DNA of 12,465 nucleotides from Clostridia bacterium (GTDB taxonomy: Bacteria; Bacillota_A; Clostridia; Oscillospirales; CAG-272), in NCBI GenBank assembly GCA_017626655.1, contig JAGAIH010000080.1:1-12465 (forward strand), read 5' to 3'. This document shows, one piece after another, positions 6,184-12,465 of the stretch. Under the pieces are notes generated by a model. That model was not told where the DNA came from and made no database searches. It worked only from the letters and a program-made list of their open reading frames with translations. The translations under genes and the position numbers were made by a program. Positions within the stretch are counted from its first letter, which is position 1. Each line of letters starts with the position of its first letter.

Positions 6184-6190
6184 CTGTCGG

Positions 6191-6219
6191 TTGACAGATG
6201 GCACCTCCTATGGTATAAT
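6191..6219 (+). promoter_or_regulatory. Promoter of the GH3 glycosidase gene
   Basis: A perfect TTGACA (6191-6196), 17 bases, and a perfect TATAAT (6214-6219) with extended -10 TGG. Start is expected near 6226. Confidence 0.92.
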
Positions 6220-6233
6220 ACCACCATGAAAAA

Positions 6234-6248
6234 CTCTGCATCGCAGAG
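6234..6248 (+). promoter_or_regulatory. Leader hairpin of the GH3 gene
   Basis: CTCTGC-ATC-GCAGAG forms a 6-bp stem with a 3-base loop, about 8 bases from the predicted mRNA 5' end and 6 bases before the AAAGGA ribosome site. It resembles the 5' hairpin of the DUF3737 mRNA in position and loop size and may stabilise the message. Confidence 0.4.
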
Positions 6249-6268
6249 GATACGAAAGGATATCCCTC

Positions 6269-8524
6269 ATGGAAAACTATAAGAATCCCGCCCTCACTCC
6301 CGAGGAGCGTGCCGAAGACCTTCTCTCCCGCATGACCCTGCAGGAGAAGATCGGCCAGATCAACATCACCCGCGGCGTGGAGTTCCACGTCAACTCCCTG
6401 GCCGACGGTAATACCTGCACCGTGGAGGCCGACGACACCTTCCTGCCTGAGAAGTTTGACGAGTACGTGGGGGACTACGGCATCGGCTACCTCCACGATA
6501 TCTATTCGGTGCCCGCCGTCAAGAACCGTATGCAGAAGCGGCTGGTGGAGGGTACCCGCCTGGGCATCCCCGCCATCTTTACGGGTGAGGCTCTCCACGG
6601 TATCGCCTGGCGCGGGGCCTCCATCTTCCCCGTGCCGCTGACCCTGTCCCAGTCCTTCGACCCCGACCTGGTGCAAGAGGTGGGCGACGGCATCGCCGCC
6701 GAGACCCGCGCCCTGGGCCACCAGGAGATCCTGGCCCCCAATCTGGACGTGGCCCGTGACCCCCGCTGGGGGCGGACCGAGGAGACCTTCGGCGAGGACA
6801 CCTACCTGTCCTCCGAAATGGCGGTGGCCATCATCTCGGGGGAGCAGAAGGGAGACATCTCCCGCCCCGACGCCATCATCACCGAGCCCAAGCACTACTG
6901 CGTTCACGGCATCCCCGAGGGAGGACTGAACTGCGCCCCCGCCCGTGTGGGCCGCCGCGAGGTGGAGACCTGCTATCTCCCCGTCTTTGAGGCGGGTATC
7001 ACGCGAGGCGGCGCCTACAACGTCATGTCCTGCTACAACAGCATCGACGGCGAGGTGGTGGGGGAGAGCCCCTACTACCTCAAGGAAGTCCTCAAGGATC
7101 GATTCGGCCTGAAGGGCATCTCCCGCGCCGACTGGGGCGGTGTCCACCGTCTCATGTCCTACCACAAGGTCACCACCTCCGAAAAGGAGTGCGTCCGCCG
7201 CTGTCTGGCGGGGGGCCTGGATATGCAGGGCTGCTGTGACTACGACGCCCGCCATTGGGCGAGACTGGTGGAGGAGCTGGTGCTGGAGGGCAAGCTCTCC
7301 GAGGCCGATATCGACGAGTCGGTGCGCCGTATCCTGAAGATGAAGTTCGAGCTGGGACTCTTTGAGAACCCCTACTTCGACGAGACCGCCCACGAGTCGG
7401 TGCTCCGCTGTGACAAGCACGCCGCGGTCAACCTCCGCGCCGCCGAGGAGGGCATGGTCCTGCTCACCAACAACGGCATCCTGCCTCTGGAGGACAAGTA
7501 CAGCCGCATCGCGGTCATCGGCCCCTCCTCCGCCGCCCAGAAGATCGGCGGGTATTCCTCGAGGCCCTACGGCTACACCATCCATTCGGTCTACGACGAG
7601 CTGAAGGCCCGCTACCCCGAGGCCGAGATCCACCAGTGCGACGGCTGCGCCATCACCCATACAAGCGGGCAGACCACCCAGTACGTGGACGGCCAGCCCC
7701 ATCTGACCACCGTCCTGGACGCCGACATCGAGGACATGATCGAGCAGGCCGTGGAGATGGCAAAGAACGCCGAGGTGGCCATCCTGGTCTGCGGCGACAA
7801 CCTGGTCACCAGCGGCGAGGGACACGACCGCTCCCGCCTGGTACTCTGCGGCCGTCAGCGGGAGCTGATTCGCAAGGTGGCCGAGACGGGGACCCCCGTG
7901 GTGCTGGTGCTGGAGAACGGCAAGGCCATCGACCTCTCGGCCGAGACCCCCGTCTGCGCCGCCATGGTGGTGGCGGGCTTTGGCGGCGAGTTCGGCGCCA
8001 AGGCCATCGTGGAGACTCTGGCGGGGGATATCAACCCCGCGGGCCGTCTCACCGTCTCCTACCCCCGGGACGAGGGCATGATCCCCTGCTACTACAGCCG
8101 TCTCCCCGGCGCCTCCTGCGACTACCTGGAGGGCTCCGCCGCCCCCCTGTACCCCTTCGGTCACGGTCTGTCCTACACCGGGTTCGAGTACAGCGACCTG
8201 ACCATCACCCCTCTGGGCGGCACCGACTGTGAGGTCTCCTTCACCGTCACCAACGCGGGCGACCGCGACGGCGACGAGGTGGTGCAGGTCTACATCAACG
8301 ACCCCGAATCCTCGGTGGTGACCCCCGAAAAGCTCCTCCGCAGGTTCAAGCGCCTGACCCTTACCGCAGGGGAGTCCCGCCGCGTGACCTTCACTCTGGG
8401 CTTTGACGACCTCAAACTCCTGGGACTGGACTGGCAGTGGAAGGTAGAGCCCGGCGAGTTTTGCGTCATGGTAGGCGCGTCCTCGGCGGATATCCGTTTG
8501 GAAGGGTCTTTTGAAGTCAAGTAA
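6269..8524 (+). CDS. GH3 family beta-glycosidase, cytoplasmic
   Basis: A 751-residue glycoside hydrolase family 3 enzyme that would cleave beta-linked glucosides or xylosides with retention. There is no signal peptide, so it acts on imported oligosaccharides. The N-terminal barrel shows TGEALHG (105-111), DPRWGRTEETFGED (164-177) and KH at 208-209. The likely nucleophile is Asp288 in GISRADWGGV; most relatives have SDW, here it is ADW. The alpha/beta sandwich domain begins about 385 (EEGMVLLTNNGILPL, 393-407), with Glu517 in SGEGHDRSRL as probable acid/base, then YPFGHGLSYTGFEY (628-641). A C-terminal fibronectin III-like domain (about 655-745, VTNAGDRDGDEVVQVY) completes it. Length and order are those of typical bacterial beta-glucosidases. 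AAAGGA lies 8 bases before ATG. It has its own promoter and terminator. Exact sugar specificity cannot be read from the sequence. Confidence 0.93.
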   Translation: MENYKNPALTPEERAEDLLSRMTLQEKIGQINITRGVEFHVNSLADGNTCTVEADDTFLPEKFDEYVGDYGIGYLHDIYSVPAVKNRMQKRLVEGTRLGIPAIFTGEALHGIAWRGASIFPVPLTLSQSFDPDLVQEVGDGIAAETRALGHQEILAPNLDVARDPRWGRTEETFGEDTYLSSEMAVAIISGEQKGDISRPDAIITEPKHYCVHGIPEGGLNCAPARVGRREVETCYLPVFEAGITRGGAYNVMSCYNSIDGEVVGESPYYLKEVLKDRFGLKGISRADWGGVHRLMSYHKVTTSEKECVRRCLAGGLDMQGCCDYDARHWARLVEELVLEGKLSEADIDESVRRILKMKFELGLFENPYFDETAHESVLRCDKHAAVNLRAAEEGMVLLTNNGILPLEDKYSRIAVIGPSSAAQKIGGYSSRPYGYTIHSVYDELKARYPEAEIHQCDGCAITHTSGQTTQYVDGQPHLTTVLDADIEDMIEQAVEMAKNAEVAILVCGDNLVTSGEGHDRSRLVLCGRQRELIRKVAETGTPVVLVLENGKAIDLSAETPVCAAMVVAGFGGEFGAKAIVETLAGDINPAGRLTVSYPRDEGMIPCYYSRLPGASCDYLEGSAAPLYPFGHGLSYTGFEYSDLTITPLGGTDCEVSFTVTNAGDRDGDEVVQVYINDPESSVVTPEKLLRRFKRLTLTAGESRRVTFTLGFDDLKLLGLDWQWKVEPGEFCVMVGASSADIRLEGSFEVK

Positions 8525-8553
8525 AACGCCTACCGTCACTGATAACCGAAACC

Positions 8554-8594
8554 ATACGGCCGCTCCCCGCGGATTTATGGGGGTGGCCGTTTTT
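8554..8594 (+). terminator. Terminator of the GH3 gene
   Basis: ACGGCC (8556-8561) and GGCCGT (8585-8590) pair, and the stem continues inward through GCTCCC with GGGGGT using two G-U pairs, for about 12 bp. TTTTT (8590-8594) follows. It separates the GH3 gene from the kinase operon. Confidence 0.87.
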
Positions 8595-8654
8595 GCATGG
8601 CGCGGTTCCCTTCCCCGGAATTGTTACGAATTTGAAAATTGTTGACCCCCTCTA

Positions 8655-8683
8655 TTGCAATCTTCCTAAATTTATATTACAAT
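8655..8683 (+). promoter_or_regulatory. Promoter of the kinase-GH4 operon
   Basis: TTGCAA (8655-8660), 17 bases, TACAAT (8678-8683), predicting a start near 8690. An alternative -35 TTGACC at 8642 would need a 19-base spacer to TAAATT. Just upstream, AATTGTT occurs twice in direct repeat (8619-8625 and 8637-8643), which may be an activator or repressor half-site pair. Confidence 0.65.
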
Positions 8684-8725
8684 AAACAGGGAATGCTTTT
8701 GAACATCCAAAGGAGTTACAGATAC

Positions 8726-9676
8726 ATGAAAAAGAAATGGGACGTATACGTCTACGGCGACGTCAATATCGACCTGGTGGTCCCCGGTGTGGAGGCCCTG
8801 CCCGACATGGGCTCCGAGGTGGACGTACCGACTATGGAGACCTTCGTGGGGGGCGGCGCCGCCCTCTTTACCCTGGGCCTGGCCAAGCTGGGTCTGACCC
8901 CCGTGTTCCAGGGGAGCATCGGTAAGGATATGTACGGTGAATACATCCGTAACCTCTTCAAGGAGTTGGGGGTAGATGATTCCCTGCTCCTGGACAGCGA
9001 CACCAAGAAGACGGGCATCTCCATCAGCTTCACCACCCAAAAGGACCGCTGTTTCCTGACCTACCGCGGCACCAACGAGGGTCTGTCCCTGAAGCACATG
9101 GATCTGACCCAGCTCCCCTACGCCAAGCACGTCCACGTGACGGGCTACGAGGGGCTGACCAACCACGACGAGTACCTGGATATACTGAAAAAGATCCACG
9201 CCATGGGGGACGTGACGGTCTCCTTTGACGTGGGCTGGGACACCACGGGGGTGTGGTACGAGGGCATCTTCGACCTGCTCCCCATGATCGACGTCCTCTT
9301 CATGAACGAAACCGAGTGCCGCCACTACACCCGATGCGAGGACATCGAGGAGGGCGCCCGCAGGCTGTCCGAGAAGGCGGGCATGGCGGTGATCAAGCTG
9401 GGCAAGAAGGGCGCTCTGGCCGTCAAGGACGGAGAGGTGTTCAAGGCTCCCACCTACAAGGTCGAGGTCAAGGACACCACGGGTGCGGGGGATTCCTTCA
9501 ACGCGGGCTTCGTCTACGGCTTTGTCAGCGGCCTGCCCCTGGAGGAGTGCCTCAAGAGAGGCAACGGCTGTGGCTCCCTCTCCGCCACCATGCTGGGCGG
9601 AAACACAGGCTTCCCCTTCAAGGATCAGCTGGAGAGCTGGATCCTCACCGCCGAGACCGAAACCGTCTCGGACTGA
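8726..9676 (+). CDS. PfkB/ribokinase family sugar kinase
   Basis: A 316-residue cytoplasmic ATP-dependent carbohydrate kinase. Landmarks are YGDVNIDLVV (10-19), the GG-rich sugar-binding signature FVGGGAALFTLGLAKLG (40-56), NETE (194-197) and the second PfkB signature DTTGAGDSFNAGF (250-262), in which Asp256 is the catalytic base and GAG the anion hole. The start ATG at 8726 was chosen because AAAGGAG (8709-8715) is 10 bases upstream; an in-frame ATG at 8693 would lie almost on the predicted transcription start, and the extra residues do not resemble the family. It is first in an operon, 38 bases before the GH4 gene. Fructose, ribose, nucleoside and tagatose-phosphate kinases all belong here, so the substrate is open. 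Coupling to GH4 suggests it supplies a phosphorylated sugar or glycoside, which is inference. Confidence 0.88.
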   Translation: MKKKWDVYVYGDVNIDLVVPGVEALPDMGSEVDVPTMETFVGGGAALFTLGLAKLGLTPVFQGSIGKDMYGEYIRNLFKELGVDDSLLLDSDTKKTGISISFTTQKDRCFLTYRGTNEGLSLKHMDLTQLPYAKHVHVTGYEGLTNHDEYLDILKKIHAMGDVTVSFDVGWDTTGVWYEGIFDLLPMIDVLFMNETECRHYTRCEDIEEGARRLSEKAGMAVIKLGKKGALAVKDGEVFKAPTYKVEVKDTTGAGDSFNAGFVYGFVSGLPLEECLKRGNGCGSLSATMLGGNTGFPFKDQLESWILTAETETVSD

Positions 9677-9714
9677 ATCACCGTACCCCATAGTTTTTTC
9701 GGAGGATATTACAT

Positions 9715-11085
9715 ATGAAAATCGGAGTCATCGGCGGCGCGGGCGTGCGTACCGTCATCTTCATCAACGGCCTGCTCAAGCGCTACAAGAAGCTGAACAT
9801 CGACGAGGTCGTGTTCTACGATATTGATTTTGAGAAGCTGGCCATCATTGCCAAGCTCTGCCGTCACGTGGTCAAGCGCGAGGGCAAGGATCTGACGGTC
9901 CGCGAGGTCTTTGATCCCGTGGAGGCCATCCGCGGCATGGACTACATCGTCACCACCCTCCGCGTGGGGGGCGACCACTCCCGCGTGGTGGACGAGTCGG
10001 TGGCCCTTCGTAACGGCGTCATCGGACAGGAGACCACGGGCGTCGGCGGCTTCTCCATGGCCGTCCGCACCATCCCTGTGCTGATGGACTACTGCGAGCT
10101 GATCGAGAAGCACGCCCCCGAGGCATGGATCTTCAACTTCACCAACCCCTCGGGTCTGGTCACCCAGGCCCTTCACAGCGCGGGTCACCACCGCATCATC
10201 GGCATCTGCGACGCCCCCAGCAGTCTGAAGTACCGTATGTGCGACAAGCTGGGTGTCACCGAGGAGGAGATGTACGTGGAGTTCTTCGGCCTCAACCACC
10301 TGTCCTGGGTCAAGAGTGTGCAGGTAAACGGGGAGGAGATCATGGACAAGCTCATCGCCGACGACGACTTCATGTCTTCCATCCACGAGCTGAAGATCTT
10401 CGACCGCGAGGTGGTGCGCCAGACGGGCATGATCCCCAATGAGTATCTGTACTACTACTACCACCGCGAAAAGGCTCTCGCCAACATCAACAAATCCGAC
10501 ATGACCCGCGGCATGACCATTGAGAAGGTCAACATCGAAATGATGAAGGAGCTGGGAGCCATGGACATCGACGCCGACCCCGAGGAGGCGCTCCAGATCT
10601 TCCTGTACTACATGCAGCTCCGCGAGAACAGCTACATGTCCATCGAGTCGGGCTCCGCCAACCGTCCCATGCTGGAGAAGGGCAATCTGCCTGTTCCCGA
10701 GGGCATGGGCTACGCCGGCGTCATGCTGGACTGCATCGAGGGCATGCAGAGCGAGGAGGGCCGCACCCTGGTGCTGAGCGTTCTGAATCAAGGCTCCCTC
10801 CCCTTCCTCGCCGATGACGACGTGGTGGAGGTGACCTGCAACGTATCCAAGAACGGCATCGCCCCTGTCAAGCAGGAGACCGTGCCCACCATGTGCGAGC
10901 TGTACATCCGCCTCATCAAGCGCTACGAGAGATTGACCGTAGAGGCTGTCCGCGAGGGCAGCGAGGAGAAGGCCATCGAGGCCCTCATGACCCATCCTCT
11001 CATCAATTCCTACTCTCTGGCCAAGAAGCTCATCGCCGACTATAACGAGGCCTACGGCGAGAAGATTTTGAAGGGTAACGCCTGA
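9715..11085 (+). CDS. GH4 family 6-phospho-glycosidase (probably 6-phospho-beta-glucosidase)
   Basis: A 456-residue member of glycoside hydrolase family 4. These enzymes need NAD+ and Mn2+ and cleave glycosides by an oxidation-elimination route, mostly acting on 6-phosphorylated glucosides inside the cell. The Rossmann start KIGVIGGAGVRT (2-13) binds NAD. IGQETTGVGGFSMAVRTIPV (103-122) and NFTNPSGLVTQAL (141-153) are family signatures. Cys165 in GICDAPSS and His195 in FGLNHLSW are the expected metal ligands, and NEYLYYYY (242-249) supplies tyrosines near the catalytic base position. The NPSG and GLNHLSW forms favour the 6-phospho-beta-glucosidase branch over alpha-galactosidases, though not decisively. 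GGAGG is 9 bases before ATG. The gene lies between the sugar kinase and an unrecognised gene with short gaps (38 and 31 bases), so all three are probably one mRNA. Confidence 0.92.
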   Translation: MKIGVIGGAGVRTVIFINGLLKRYKKLNIDEVVFYDIDFEKLAIIAKLCRHVVKREGKDLTVREVFDPVEAIRGMDYIVTTLRVGGDHSRVVDESVALRNGVIGQETTGVGGFSMAVRTIPVLMDYCELIEKHAPEAWIFNFTNPSGLVTQALHSAGHHRIIGICDAPSSLKYRMCDKLGVTEEEMYVEFFGLNHLSWVKSVQVNGEEIMDKLIADDDFMSSIHELKIFDREVVRQTGMIPNEYLYYYYHREKALANINKSDMTRGMTIEKVNIEMMKELGAMDIDADPEEALQIFLYYMQLRENSYMSIESGSANRPMLEKGNLPVPEGMGYAGVMLDCIEGMQSEEGRTLVLSVLNQGSLPFLADDDVVEVTCNVSKNGIAPVKQETVPTMCELYIRLIKRYERLTVEAVREGSEEKAIEALMTHPLINSYSLAKKLIADYNEAYGEKILKGNA

Positions 11086-11116
11086 TTTCCCACAAACCAT
11101 CGGAGGTTTCCATCCC

Positions 11117-12465
11117 ATGAATCTGAATTTCCAATTTGACGGCAATATGAGCCGTGAGGTGCTGGAGAGCTACCTGTCCCGCGCCGTGACCGCCAGCTCC
11201 CTGTACGAGACCGATACTCTGGAGGACGACCTCCGCGCCATCAAGCGCATGGGGGTCAAGTTCATCGGTCGCGCGTCGGGTATCTGGTATATGCTGGAGG
11301 ACGACGAGACCCATTTCGCCAAGTCCAAGGCTCTGGCCGACGCCGTCCACGCCCAGGATCCCGAGATCATCCTCCAGGCCTGCGTCTTTGAGATCGTCAC
11401 CATGCAGATGAACTACGAAAAGATCCCCGCCTACGTCTTCGAGGCCTTCGGTAAGCCCGTGGAGGACCGTTGCTTCAACTGGGACGCCGCCCGTATGCTC
11501 TCCGAGAACGGGGACACCGCCTGGAACTCCAACCCCGACCGCGAGCCGGGTAAGATCGGGGATATGCCCGACCTCAACCGCGACGAGGCCCGTATGTGGT
11601 TCTACTACCGCGCCACCCGCTACATCGACTGCGGCTATGAGGCTCTTCACATGGGTCAGGTCCACCTCTACACCGCCGAGGACAAGGGCATGAAGAAGAC
11701 CTACGAGCTCTTCGGTATGATCCGCGACTACGCCGCCAAGCACGCCCGCCGTCATAAGGTCCTGCTGGACGCCCACACCCACGGCGTGAGTGTGAACGGC
11801 AAGCTCCTTCTGGACTACCACGCCATGCCCTACACCCGCGCGCCCCTGGAGCATTACGAGGGCCAGCGGCTGGTGCTGGTCCGCGAGGGCTTCAGCGAGG
11901 GGGGCGAGAACCCCAACGGCTGGTACGGCGAGCAGATGCCCTACCTCATGGAATACGACAACTGGGGCGGCAAGATGTTCGAGGAGGCCACCGTGGAGGA
12001 GGCCATCGCCAACCGCGGCCGCCATCAGGTGGCCCGCTGGCAGTGGTGGGGCTTCGATCAGATCGGTTGGTTCGCCAACCAGTCCCCCGAGGTCCGCGAT
12101 CACTTCATTGAGTACACCTACCGTTGGACCCAGATCAACAATCCCCACGCCTTCTTCCTCATGCCCTTCCGCCGTATGCTCAGCGACGCCCGCGTGGAGA
12201 TGGTGCGAGGGGACAACGGGGAGCTGGGGGTGAATCACTACTACCAGATCAACAACAAGTCCGCCGCCTGCCCCATGGGCTTTGGCCAGGAGGACATGAT
12301 GGCCGCCTGCTGGGCCGACGGCGACCGTCTTCGCGAGGGCTACGCCAACCCCGAGCATCTCATCCGCTACGGCTGCCGCGAGGAGTACGACCCCGAGACG
12401 GGCTTCAAGCTCCCCGAGAAGATCGTGGTGTACGGCAGCTTCCAGCCCTTCGTGGGCTGTGAGGA
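11117..12465 (+). CDS. Unrecognised large protein, 3' end outside window
   Basis: An open frame of at least 449 codons starting MNLNFQFDGNMSREVLESYL and still open at the window end. CGGAGG lies 10 bases before ATG, 31 bases after the GH4 stop, so it is third in the operon. I do not recognise the family. There is no signal peptide or membrane segment, and it is rich in aromatic and acidic residues. Hydrophobic strands alternate with helices, as in a TIM barrel: GVKFIGRASGIW (46-57), EIILQACVFEI (83-93), GYEALHMGQVHLY (173-185), KVLLDAHTHGV (214-224), PYLMEYDNWGG (275-285) and WWGFDQIGWFANQ (310-322). Acidic residues at strand ends (Glu92, Glu176, Asp218, Glu279) and His220 could be catalytic. 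A glycoside hydrolase or sugar-modifying enzyme is a reasonable guess from context only. Codon use matches the two genes before it. Confidence 0.85.
   Translation, partial: MNLNFQFDGNMSREVLESYLSRAVTASSLYETDTLEDDLRAIKRMGVKFIGRASGIWYMLEDDETHFAKSKALADAVHAQDPEIILQACVFEIVTMQMNYEKIPAYVFEAFGKPVEDRCFNWDAARMLSENGDTAWNSNPDREPGKIGDMPDLNRDEARMWFYYRATRYIDCGYEALHMGQVHLYTAEDKGMKKTYELFGMIRDYAAKHARRHKVLLDAHTHGVSVNGKLLLDYHAMPYTRAPLEHYEGQRLVLVREGFSEGGENPNGWYGEQMPYLMEYDNWGGKMFEEATVEEAIANRGRHQVARWQWWGFDQIGWFANQSPEVRDHFIEYTYRWTQINNPHAFFLMPFRRMLSDARVEMVRGDNGELGVNHYYQINNKSAACPMGFGQEDMMAACWADGDRLREGYANPEHLIRYGCREEYDPETGFKLPEKIVVYGSFQPFVGCE

Noticed and set aside
5999..8539. Long upstream extension of the peptidase frame
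   Set aside because: It is antisense to the GH3 gene and crosses the peptidase's own promoter. The family start is MNPTRIRDYG, with GGAGG upstream.
8639..8725. 29-residue N-terminal extension of the kinase
   Set aside because: It would start upstream of the predicted transcription start and has no ribosome site. The ATG at 8726 has AAAGGAG.
8672..9691. 339-residue minus-strand frame antisense to the kinase gene
   Set aside because: The plus strand carries both PfkB signatures. The antisense frame shows only low-complexity Gly/Val/His composition.
9709..12358. Long minus-strand frames (478 and 442 residues) antisense to GH4 and the unrecognised gene
   Set aside because: They are repetitive Gly/Val/His/Leu-rich mirror frames caused by third-position GC bias. 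The plus-strand GH4 motifs and ribosome sites decide the strand.

Overview
The window looks like a chromosomal segment from a GC-rich gut-type Firmicute, probably a Clostridia member near the Oscillospirales. The lineage is inferred. It rests on consensus sigma-A promoters (TTGACA-17-TATAAT, often with an extended -10), strong AGGAGG ribosome sites, GTG starts, intrinsic terminators, a CCA-encoding tRNA gene, and two repeat types I associate with intergenic DNA of gut Clostridia. No phage, plasmid, IS transposase or CRISPR genes are visible.

Left part (1-2640), minus strand: ygjV-type membrane protein, then a hairpin-rich inverted repeat (1789-1986), then a CCA-adding tRNA nucleotidyltransferase (cca, GTG start), then tRNA-Gln(CUG) with its own promoter and a long-stem terminator. 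A further minus-strand terminator lies near the window edge (52-80) with no recognised gene leading into it.

Middle part (2600-6000): a DUF3737 beta-helix protein is transcribed rightward, divergent from ygjV. It meets, at a probably bidirectional terminator, a leftward two-gene unit made of a P1-family (DmpA-like) self-processing aminopeptidase and, coupled by a GTGA overlap, a secreted transglutaminase-like protein with half a dockerin.

Right part (6190-12465), plus strand: a cytoplasmic GH3 glycosidase with its own promoter and terminator, then a separate operon of a PfkB-family sugar kinase, a GH4 (NAD/Mn-type) phospho-glycosidase and a large protein of no family I recognise, which runs off the window end. 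This is a carbohydrate-use region: the GH3 enzyme would release sugars in the cytoplasm, and the kinase/GH4 pair suggests handling of a phosphorylated glycoside. No transporter or regulator lies inside the window, so the substrate cannot be named.

The most novel item is the unrecognised gene at 11117-12465, which may be a new enzyme of the same pathway. Next are the peptidase/half-dockerin transglutaminase pair and the intergenic repeats.
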